The position numbers were made by a program, and so were the translations under genes. From the NCBI GenBank assembly GCA_973895155.1, contig OZ316896.1, positions 17,794,001 through 17,858,000 on the forward strand: a stretch of 64,000 nucleotides of DNA, given 5' to 3'. Source of the DNA: Marsupella aquatica (taxonomy: Eukaryota > Marchantiophyta). How positions within the stretch are numbered: position 1 is the stretch's first letter; each line of letters begins with the position of its first letter. Shown here in pieces: positions 44,101-55,200 of the stretch. Below the pieces are notes generated by a model, which was not told the DNA's origin, made no database searches, and saw only the letters and a program-made list of their open reading frames with translations.

Positions 44101-46632
44101 TTGATGGATCTTAGAACTAAATGGATACTTGTGATTTCCTTTTTGATAGTAAGGTACTCAACGAAGAGCCCATTTGGTGTGAATGTATAAATGTTCAAAC
44201 TGCACGAAAACAGTCATGACCTTTGCAAAATATATATTTTGACCAATGTTAGAAAGTTTGTGAAAACCGGATGCGAGATATCGAATGGTAATTCTGTATT
44301 GCTTTGGTTTTAGTTTCCAGTAGTTTCACTACATTCCAAGTCTAGGAAATCATCTGTATGCTAAAGGCAATTTGCTGCAGCAGATGCAACTTCAGAAGGT
44401 CAGGATATTTAAAAACTGTTTCATAGCTGGTCGGCTGTAACTCTTAACCTTGAATTTTTCTACTTTGTTCAGGAAAGTATCACTCCCGTTAATACTGGGG
44501 ACGCCAAAAACAGAACTCTATCAGAAAACTCAACAGCAGAGACTTCCACCAGGGTTGTCCACAAGTATATAACTTGTGACGAGTGTTTAATGAGACCCAT
44601 AAAGGGCCCGAGATTCAAGTCTATGGTACAATATGACTATGATTTGTGTGGCGGGTGTTTCGAGAAGGGCGGTCACAGAAAAGACGAGTATGTTCGTGTT
44701 GATCTACCTATTGTAAGTAACCGCAAAGCAACTGATCGACCTCTTGAAAGAATTAAAGATATTTTTAATGAGCATTTCATCTGCTCACACACAACTTTAA
44801 TTATGGAAGGTACGTTTGGCTGGACGCAAACACAGCATTCCCGTTGGAATATTAGAGTGTATTGAAACCGAGTGCATGATCCACATTATGGAACACATGC
44901 CATAATTGAGCTAGATGTGGATGAACAAATGATATAGAAAGTATACAAGTCAGTAAAAGTGATTTCATTAAAAGAGGTTGAAGGAAGATCAGATAGCTCT
45001 ACAGTAGCACCAACATGTCAGACCTCTGACATGCCTGCACTGGATGTTTTGAAATGAATTTGCGTACAATGGTGGAAATTTTGATCCATAGTAGCCCATC
45101 GTAGCCTTTGCTAATGTAGCGTGCTCCCCCGAGGCATCTGGAGTGTTGAGGCTGTCCTATTGTCCCAAGGATATCTGACTAAAGAGGAGATGAAAGTGGT
45201 TACATTTAGAAACAAATTCTAAGACGCTTGTAGAGGAATGAGCACAAGAATATTTTCTATTGGGTTATTTAGATTACATGGGGATGAAATACAAATTGAC
45301 TTTTGAGTTGGGATTTGTAGGATTTTCGGGCTATTTATGTCGGCGGAGGAGCACATTTCCAATCACATTGTGATAAGGTTTGTTTGTTCCCTTGTGTTGA
45401 CTAAGGGAAACCTGGGGCATTCTGAGGTTTGTTGGTGAGATTTTGGAAAAGTTATTGTGGAAAAGCACTCTAACCTAGACTTTAGTATAGATGAGTATAT
45501 AGAACTAAATGTGTATTTGAGATTTTTTTTTTTTTCCTCAGATGGTCCAACATGAAGAGCTACAGTAGTTTGGTACAAATGTTCAAAACCTCTTACTTTA
45601 AGCTAAAAATAATAAAATCTTCTGAAGAGATGGAACCTTATCAGGATAACAAAAGTGTTTTCTCGAAATTTCTGGAAATTATTTGTTGATTCATAGTATG
45701 ACCGAATGCTAGAAAGTTTGTACTATCGGAGGACATATCTGTAAATTTGAGGTTGTCCATGTGTCTCCCAAAGGTACACTCTAAACAAAGTCTTAGAAGT
45801 AGAGGACCAAGTACAAGCAAATTTAAAACTGAATCATGTTCAGGATATATTAATTCAAAGCTGCAGCCTTCGTTACTTACACTGACAGTAGTTAAGCCAA
45901 TTGCAAATTATGAGAGAAACTAACCTGTTGTTTGGTGCCGTCGATGCCATTTGGTAGGACTTGCCCTCCGTTGAAGGAAGCACATTCTGCAAAATGCCAA
46001 ATCTGAGATATCTGGAGTTGTCCTTCTTAACCATTGATCTAACCCATGGTGCAACACTGCCGTCGACACTCGTCTCCCTTCGGATGTATGGGGTGCAGTT
46101 TTCTGTCTTTCCTTTCCGCCCAAGCGACCATGAGAGGATGGCCCTTCTGCACATATGGGATTGTCCTGGACTTCGTGCCCTTCCCACTACTTTTGGCCGA
46201 CTCTCATCCCTTCAACATTTAGGTATTTCTGGGGCTCCTAAATTGAAGAGCTTGCCTGACTCGCTTGGGAGTTTGCGAAAGCTGGCGTATCTATGGTTGG
46301 ACGATTGTGATAGTCTAGCGGAGTTACCGCAAACATTTGGCCAACTGGTAGCTTTGGAAAATATATACATACGTGACTGCGAAGCTCTATCAGCCTTGCC
46401 AAAGTCGTTTGGATATTTACGAAATCTCAAAAATCTGACTATCGTGGGCTGCCATCGTCTTCACACGCTTCCCGATACGTTCCTGGAGCTTCAAGGATTG
46501 GAGAGGCTAATACTATGGAGTACATTTTTGCAGAGCATTCCCAACTTGGAGAATCTTAGGTCATTGAAACATCTCCGTGTATATCAGGATGCTCCTGATG
46601 TTGACATCCGATTTGATGCGTTGGAAGGCTGA
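41175..46632 (+). CDS. HNL3: intact hydrolase-NB-ARC-ZZ-LRR receptor
   Basis: Six phase-0 exons: 41175-41222, 41361-42053, 42389-42559, 42678-43733, 44473-44712 and 45958-46632; 960 aa. Residues 17-304 are an alpha/beta-hydrolase (SERAC1-like) with GHSFGG (Ser ~147) and PEADHISICRP (His ~275). The NB-ARC (305-656) has P-loop GMGGIGKTT (343-351), kinase-2 LLLVLDD (410-416), SRFVVTSRD, GLAL and MHD (612-614). Residues 657-736 carry a ZZ finger (Cys ~691, 694, 715, 718). The C-terminus has about seven LRRs (SLPDSLGSLRKLAYLWL type). The leader begins MAQRASSS, so Gly2 of paralogues is lost. Member of the liverwort HNL class; predicted intracellular immune receptor. The only copy here without a frame break. 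Gene model inferred; splice sites agree in all four paralogues. Confidence 0.85.
43798..44028 (+). other. Conserved alternative exon candidate, HNL3
   Basis: After the NB-ARC donor (AAG|GTGAGT at 43733), acceptor GCCCAG opens a 77-codon frame (GFVSWPLLNAAWCRPRKVS...CYQCGW) to a TAA. Use of this exon would end the protein before the ZZ and LRR parts. HNL4 has the same at 55051-55281. Confidence 0.4.
44473..44712 (+). other. ZZ zinc-finger exon of HNL3 (80 codons)
   Basis: Acceptor GTTCAG|GAA, donor ATT|GTAAGT, phase 0. A 33-residue linker rich in Ser/Thr/Asn precedes ITCDECLMRPIKGPRFKSMV and YDYDLCGGCF, ending YVRVDLP. It matches plant NBR1 ZZ domains closely in spacing and flanking residues. 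Confidence 0.8.
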
Positions 46633-49256
46633 GAGCGAAGCTCGTGAGGTTGAGGAGGAAACTGGTCATGAAGAAAGTTGAGCTCTTGCAGACAAATATT
46701 TGTTCAACGCCCATTTCTCTACAGCCCCACCGTGTCGGTTGACGCAAGAAGGGAAGGCTATCGTCCACAAGTAATCTTCTACGAGCGAGCATGACTCTAG
46801 CTAGTCTCATCCTAATTGAAAGTGCCACAACTGAAACACCTGCGAGGGAGAACCGTCTGGTCTCTGGAGTATGGTGACAATTTGTCGACTCCTTCCTAGA
46901 CAGCATATTGTTCAGTGGATCTAGACATGTGAGATGAAGCACAGTAGAATTGGAACTCTCGCGGAGCAGTGTTGAGTTATATCCGCATTGCACATGATCA
47001 CCTGAATCCATGGGCTTGGGAAAGAATTACATGGAGGGATACGTCCAGGTAAATGTGCAATCTCGCCATAGTCAAGCTTGAGTACTGTAAATTTGATTTC
47101 ATTGTAGTGTGCCCAAGCCACATGGTTATGCTTTGGATCTTATTCACATTTGGAATGTTCTGTGCATCCAAGGTCTGACTTCAATGTGCTCTGTACACTG
47201 GGCGCAGATCTCCGCCTGAGTAGGTACTGGCACATGCTGATCCCAAATGCGTACTCGATGGAGGAAACATCTGGCAAGGAGTCATGGGAACTATACAATT
47301 TTCTCCACTGGTCCGAGGAGGCTGGGGTGCTTCGGGACGAGCTTTAGGTTACCATTCAATTCGGGGCGACGATGGACGGACGGGAAACGTGACTAGCAGC
47401 GCTAGGGTGGTACGTTAGCTAGCTTCGGTGTAATTTGCACACCAGATCATGCTGATCGAATCAGATGACTGGCTCAGTTGAAGGACGTTCTGTAGACTAC
47501 TTGTTTTCTTTTCCAAGGGCTTTCTTAAGGTTGCACTATTCTTCATCGCAATTTGCATGATATGCTGCACTTTGGTCTTCAAGATGATCGGGATCGTTCA
47601 AAGACATGTTTACAATTTCTGGCCATTCATGAACAACTTTCTTTCGTGCGATGACCTGTGTAAATGAATGCCTGTAGATAGTCATTCTCCCAATAAGCAT
47701 ATGCGATCTGAATTACTGCAAACCGGTCACTTGAATCTATAAGCTTGTCCGAGGTATAGGATCAGGGCACCTCTTCTCGTTCATCCGAGCACTGAAGACT
47801 TCCAACGAAAGTAAGCAAATTCTTTGTAATCTGTCATTCTGCGCATTGATTACTTAGTCTTTATCCCAGCGAACGCTTAGATTTGGATCCACAAAATTGT
47901 CTGACCTCTTTGCTGTCTCACTCCTTGGGATGAACATCCTCGCGAATTTGAAAAGCGTCTGGACTTCTCATTAATTTTGTGCGCATCGACGATGGATCTT
48001 AGTCTCAACAATAACAAGCTTTTCGCTTAGTCTTGGGTAAACACCATTCTAGATAAGTGTCGATTTGGTGCAAGAGTTGAAGGATTGGAAATGATTTTGA
48101 ACCTCATTGATTGCTCTGCAAGAGTTTGGATCAAGCTCCTGTTTCCTCACATCTATTCACATATCTATTACTGAAATAAAATCTAGGTCAGATTCATTCG
48201 CTGCATATAAATTTAAATGTCCCTCACGTCTATTGTCCAATATTGTTCCCTATTGCCCTTCAACCTAATCCTTGCTCCAGTTGTAACCTTGATCCAATCT
48301 AGCGATATGCAATTCTAGATGATGGATCTGTTCCATGGTTTGAAGACAGAATGGACGTGGACAGATCAGTAAAGCATCGCTAGCTTGCACACGAATCCCC
48401 CTGTTCTTCCATTCTTCGATCTAAGTATACACTGGCGTTCGTGAGCCTATGAGACGGACACATCCATTTGGCTAGTTATTTGTAAGGTCATTCAAATACA
48501 TTGAAATTGATGCGGCTTTAAAGTACCACGAGGGTCCAGTTACACAATGACACACAAATTAGCAAACTCCCTAGAACGAATGGATCCACTGATGGCAATG
48601 GGAATCCAGGTATTTTTGAGAATTGAGGAAGAAATGGATATGGGATGTCAGGGAAAGGCGAATGGATCTACCAGAGTAGACAACAGCAAGGGAGGTCTGT
48701 AGTTTACCTCGTTTTAGTTCATTTTAGACGAAGCGTTAGTTGCTATATGCCATCCAAATTGTCGGCTGCTTTTAATAATAAGTATTCCAAGATGCTTTGC
48801 AATTTTGCAGAGTCTGTAGAGTTTCTGGTACTTAAACTTTTGATACAGTTATCAAAAACGCTTCTTGTTGCATGTTGTCGTGAGATTGAATGGTTGAACA
48901 GTCATTGATGAGGCAGCAGAGGACCACTATATGGCTCTGGGCAGTGAACCAAACAAGAAAATCAAGTCATAGACGTCCTGGATCAACTTCTACATTAAGG
49001 TATGGTTCGACAGCTCTTGGAATTGTATTCTTTTGAAACTACACTTCTCTTTTGACACTCGTGCGCGTTATGAATTTTGCAGCACTTAGTTTAAAAAAAA
49101 TCTAAATGCATCTAATGTATTTGGAACACTGAATAACAATTTTGCAACGGCTGACATTAATGCTGGATAATACCAAGAATTTTAGAAGATCTGGCTAACC
49201 TTTGAATTTCATCTGCGAACAGATAATGTCAGCATCAAGCTTCTTCAACACCCGCT
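46633..49256. other. HNL3 3' flank and HNL4 distal upstream region
   Basis: The first ~400 bp match the 3' flanks of HNL2 and HNL4. A weak open frame at 47150-47347 (65 codons) has no recognisable domain. From about 47640 short matches to the HNL upstream segment (AATGCCTGTAGATA) appear, as if another HNL leader once lay here. No supported gene. Confidence 0.5.
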
Positions 49257-49435
49257 AAGGAGGAAGCTTTGACCTCTACGTTATAAGGGAAAATATATTT
49301 CAGATTTGCTGGAGGCAAATATTGCTTAAGATCCCCACTGTCCCGTAATATTGGTAGGACACAGTTTTGGGGGCCTCGTGGTAAAGGAACTCTGTGTGCA
49401 GGCACATAAGAGAGGCAGCATGGGGTAGCACTAAG
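49257..49435 (+). pseudogene. Stranded HNL hydrolase fragment
   Basis: About 180 bp align to exon 2 of the HNL genes, from GGAAGCTTTGACCTCTACG through the nucleophile elbow (GTAGGACACAGTTTTGGGGG) to AAGAGAGGCAGCATGGGG. It contains a TAA (ATTGCTTAAGATCC) and frame changes. The remains of a fifth HNL copy. Confidence 0.85.
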
Positions 49436-52298
49436 TACTCGTCGCCTTCTCCTTCCCGTAGTTAATAATTCTCTGTGTGCTCTTCCTCGTCCCGTCTGCT
49501 GTTTGGAGCCTTCACTGCTTCCGCGTAAGAAGCACCGACGTTGTTTACTGTCGTTGGCTCTGCAGCAGGAGTCAGTCTTTCGTGACCTTGTGAGTAATCC
49601 TGCTCTCCTTTATTTGTCTCGCGGAATCACCCTGGCTTCCGACATTTCGCTCCCTAGTTGTTCCTATCTTTCGATCTGCATTCGTTCTTAATTACATTAA
49701 CCGGCCTCCTGATCTCCTACCTAATCCATTGCCTTTCAAACCAAGATGTGCTTGTGTCTCTTGTCCTTCCCGATTCGGCGAGCTCATAGTTCAGTGATTC
49801 CTGCATAAAACTCTGTCTGCACATGTCTCGGCCACCCTGTGTCCTTGCTCAAGAGCGCCATCGCCAGCCCCCGCCCGTTTGCTCTTGCAAGTCATGAATC
49901 CTGGCACACAGATCATTGATATACTATATTGAGGTTTTACTTAGGACTAGTATGTAGAACAGACAGATCATGAATCTGCCGACATTGTGTGTACTGTTGT
50001 GAGCAGACAGATGAAATGTGAAATAGGACAACATCTTAAACGTTTTCTGCATTCAATAATGACCATTATGAGTCTTCTTGACTGGGGTGAACACACCTTT
50101 GTCCCCTGTGAATATGGTGGGATATTTTTCTCCGAAAAAGGTGTTAATTTTGTAGTAGATTGCTGTACTCCAAGCACAGTTGATGGAAGGTGTCTGGCAT
50201 GATTCTGATTTTATGTCCATAAAAGAGAAGTGAAATTTCAAACGAGAATTGAGGACCTGAAACCTATTGGATCGCGCTGGCTGGAGAATTGAATTTTGAA
50301 TCAATAGAGGGAATACTCATTCATGGAACACTCCTATGCGCTGGCTGACAGTGTTGAAAAAAGTTGGAAAATTGTGGAAAATTCTAATATCCTATCCCCA
50401 TCCATATCATATGTATTATGGACCTCCAAAAGGCCATTACAAAGTTCCCTCCATCTATTACAAGAAACCGTTCTGTCAAGAGGCAACATTATGCAAATGG
50501 GGCCCTCGGACCGAACGTTCACCAGACGGTAACCGGGACAAGAGATCAATATTAGGTATTTGTGGTTTAGTTGCACAATCCGACACTTACAAACTGTGCA
50601 ATTTTTTGTTGCACAAATTACAAAGGAAAGTGCTGTCATTTTAGGGGACTACACAAGCATGCAGTTATACACGGTGCACTTATGCAAGGTAGACCTTATA
50701 TTGTAGACTTGAGACTAGATATCATCGATGGTGGCCCAAACACGGAAAAAGCAGATTGACCTGACGCAGACATGGACCACGCTATCCAGGCCAAGTCAAA
50801 CCAGCTTATATTACTGTACAGAGCACATGAAGCTACTGTACTTACTTCCTGAAAAGCGGACTATTTTGATTGAATCTCTCGTCAATCATACAGCTTGTAT
50901 TCAATCTCTGCCACCTAAATCAGACAGCGCCGATACAATCTCTACCTCGTCATTCAGACGGGTGCGATTCAACAATCTTTCTTCAATCAGGCAATCAGGC
51001 TGACATACTACCAAGGTCTGTCCAAGAATTGGGATGCACTTCTCTAGCAAGTAATATGCCCTCTGACTCAATGTGCACACGTTCTTGCGGGGCCAAGCAA
51101 AACTATCTTTTATTATCGTCGTAGGAGAATTGTAGTTTGTGGGTCCATAGCACGGTAGGCTATCTCGTTGCTACCACAGTGAACCAATATTAAAACAATT
51201 GGAAATGAAAACCACATTCACGGTTTGGGGTAGCTGCATATCTGCAGACCTTGGTCAGCTTCCGCTCCCGCAGGGAGAGTTTGTACTAGTGGACTCCGCA
51301 AAGTGCTGTGGATCGCCTCGTCTCTCAGTAGGTTCGAGCAGTGTCATCCGTCACTCGGTCCCGTCTAATTTCACTGGGTGATGGCGACATTTGTCAACCA
51401 GGGTTACAAAACGGAGCTCTTTCTGAGTAGATTGGCCCATGAACAACGCGATTCGACACCGGCAGTGTCGATGTGGACTTCGATCTGCCGGTTGAAGTTT
51501 TCAAGGATGAGGTGCTGGACCTTCTAGTCTTTGGATCTGGACAGCTTTTCTAGGACTAATTGGGCTGGGAGCTATTTCGATGACCTCAGACGAATGGGAG
51601 GAAACTTAAACTAGTTGAATACTTCTCTGTCCGTCTGCCCCCCGGACAGATTCATCAACGTCAGTTGCATAGGAAAGAATGTGCTGTCTGAACATGATCT
51701 CAAACAAACAGACTCAAATTCTGAAATTGTCATAGCGTGATTACATTTGGTACAAGCAAGCTGTTTTTACTCGTAATTCTCACATTAGACTGGATCTAAA
51801 CCTGAAGTTTGAACCCGCTTTAGTAGCATTCCGTCTTTGCGAAATCGGGATCATTCAAGGATCTTTTGTGCGATGACATGTGTATATGAATGCCTGTAGA
51901 TACTCATGTCCCCAATTGTCCTACGCGCGAGCGGGACGACTGCAAACTGCTCACTTGCATTAAATGAATCAGCGTTTCCGTAGGTTACGATCTTTCTAGG
52001 GTTAGATCCGGGCTTCTCTTCGCGTTATCCAAACATTGATCAAAACTTCGGACAAACACAAGCAAGTTCTGTTTAAACCTGTGTCATTTGGTTCCTACCG
52101 CGGGCTCTCTGCAAGCTGATGCGGAGTCTACAATTGGTTTTGTACGGTCATCACTTTCGTTCTTTCCATGATTAATTGGTGATTGATGTTTGTAGACTCG
52201 AGTTTTGAGGCTCGACAGAGCAAGTCCACTCTGGAGGTAGCTGCAAAATTGATGTCTGACCAGAACACGTTTTTCGGGCGTACTAATAAGCCATCGCT
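49436..52298. other. Spacer and HNL4 upstream region
   Basis: Holds a dispersed TTCAATCTCTGCC...GTGGGTCC repeat (50860-51160), the shared HNL upstream module (51296-51375) and leader sequence matching other copies up to the ATG. Short open frames such as 49503-49691 and 50334-50644 have no recognisable domains. Confidence 0.5.
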
Positions 52299-55200
52299 AT
52301 GGGTCAGGGGGGCTCTTCTAGTCTCACACAATCTGCACAGCCCTGCAATACTAATATTCAATTCAAGCAGGTACTATCTTTCCTTGAAACTTTTTTATTT
52401 TAATCAGGTACTATCTTTGATCAGTACTTCTTTGGAAATACCCGTTTTGTTTTGAGATGGCTACTTGCGACAATATGCTACCGAACAATCGATCTCCATC
52501 ATTACTATTTTGAATTGATCTATCCGTAAGTGTTCTGTTTCTGTGCTGTATCCAATTTGAGCTCTGAACAGGAATTTTGTATGCTTACTGTACGTTGGCG
52601 TGCTTGGGTTTTACAGCTTAATGAATCTCTCTTTGAACTCCACAAACCGAGAGGGCAACCTAGTATCGTGATCTTATTCTTTCACGGCTTTCAGCATGGA
52701 AACTATGAAATGCCCATTTATCAACATGGAAAACTGAGGATGGATCATCCACATGGCTCCAGACTTGGCTGGTTGAAGACGACCAGTACCCCGACGCTCA
52801 CACCCTTTCTGTTGCGTGTAATGCCAGCTTGATGAAAAGCAAGCAAGGAGGAAGCTTTGACCTATACATCATTGGAGAAAATATTTTGTCAGACTTGCTA
52901 CAAGCAGATGTCGGGCAACAGCCACTCTGTCCCATAGTATTGGTAGGACACAGTTTTGGGGGCCTAGTGCTGAAGGAATTGTGTATTCAAGCAAATAAGA
53001 GGGGAAGCAGGGGTAGCTCTAAGCACAAAACATTTCTGGAAAATGTAAAGGGAGTCTTTTTCTATTCCACTCCTCATCACGGGATTTCAAGAGAGATTTC
53101 TGAGTATTTTTTGAGCAGAATAAATCAACCGTTATTGGAATATGTAGAAATTCTTAGCACATCCGCAGCAAGGTTGCATGAAGACTTTGAGATGCTTCGG
53201 AAGCAGTGGGCTTGGAAGACGGCAGGAATAGGAGAAGGTTCTGGCACCGAATTGGTAGGGACATTCTCCTTAGCTTGAGCAATCATATGTAATGGAAATG
53301 TATTATTTTTGTCACAATGCTTATGGCGAAATTTCCGACTGCTAAACCAAAGAAGTGATCAGCAGATACTAGTCATGCTAAAACATTTCTCGACCGTTTT
53401 CTGAGTATGTTACTTCAATTCGTCTTATACTAGAATACAATGTGCTGTACGAATTTGGTCATTGTTAAGTTCAATTGTATGGTTGCAATCCGGTTCCGAA
53501 GGTATTTACAGAAGTGGCATCTTCGAGATTCGATAAAGAATGGATCCTTCGAAGGATATGATAGATACTTGAGTGGATCGTCACTTGGTTGTGTGTGTGC
53601 AGAGCACGTCTAATACAAAGATAGTCGTACCAGAGGGATCGTCAAGATATGGTGACGCTTTTGTTATCGCGCCAAAGGCTGATCATATATCAATCTGTAG
53701 GCCAATATCAAAAATCTCAACCACATTCAACTCCTTGTCCACCTTCCTACATGGAGTTTCCAGTACTTGGAAGGTGAAGTCAAAATCTTGCTTCTATATC
53801 TTGGCATATTTATTGCACAAGATCATGGTGTGGATGGCATATTTATTGCACAAGATCATGGTGTGGAGGATTTTAGAGTGTTATAATGTGGACCGGTACT
53901 TATTTAATTTTCCGTTGCCTTATTGTGGTACAGAGACCAGTCCGTCCACAGAACCATCAATCTTTGCCTAAGTTAAGGATTGGTATTGATAATGTCATGA
54001 AGGAACTCAAACAGCAGCTTGAGACGGTCACTAGTTTGGGCTTGGCAGGCATGGGAGGGATTGGAAAGACCACCATGGCCAAGGCGTTATTCAATGATAT
54101 GGAGCATCTTTATGAGTACACCTGTTTCGTTGGGGATGTGAAGAATTTTCCACAGGAGGTTGAGAATATCGTCTTAAAGGAAATGCATTGTATGGGAAGG
54201 AGACTAGCAAAGAAGCATGGTGGGTTAGAGTTCTTGGAGGGGAAACAATTATTGTTGGTACTGGATGATGTTGCTGCAAAAAAACACACTGCAATATTGT
54301 CTACCTTGATTCGTGACATTGGTGTCCATGTAGATAGTCGCTTTGTTGTAACATCGAGAGATTGCGAACTTCTAGATCAATGCTTGGAGGCAGTGCACAA
54401 CATGCCCTTTCTAAGCCAAGGAGACGCGAGGAAACTTTTCTTGGCCCATGCTTTCAGGCAAGAAGCTTCTCCGTTATTTGAGGTACACATAGACATTGTT
54501 GTGAAAAAGTGTGGCGGGCTGGCTTTGACTCTGGAAGTCATAGGGGAGCATCTGTATAAAAAACCTCTGGCTATATGGAAGGAAGCTGTTACTATACTGG
54601 AGAGGGCAGATGCTGTGCGCGGATTTGATGAAAAATTGTGGAGTAAGCTTCAGATAAGTTTTGATGGTTTGGATCTTGAGGAGAAACACGTGTTCTTGGA
54701 TTGTGCGACAGTATTCTATTTGCAACCTCTAGATAGGGCAAAGGTAGCATGGAGCGTCACCACAAATGGGCTTCAAGAAACACTGTGGCAACATCTCGTT
54801 GACTTATCGTTGGTCTGCGAAGTTCCTTGGGGAGGTTATCAAAGTTGTGGCATGCATGACCAGCTTTTGAGCCTTGGGAGGAAAACTGCATCAAATGAAG
54901 TGGAATATGGCCTCAGGATGTGGGATCACCCAAGAAGGGCCTTCCTTTTGTTATCATCAGATAATTGCATTGACAATGATGTGAAGGTGAGTTTGAAGAG
55001 TATGGTCTTTATCTGACAATTTCCATGCACTGTATCCAAGAATTGCCCAGGGGTTTGTATCTTGGCCATTTTTGAATGCTGCATGCTGTAGACCAAGGAA
55101 GGTCTCCCATGCTGTTGAATTTTCTCAAGACGTCACTGATATTGAGGAATATTCCACTTTGATCATGGACAGGGCTACCTGTAGCAATTGGGTTTTGAAA

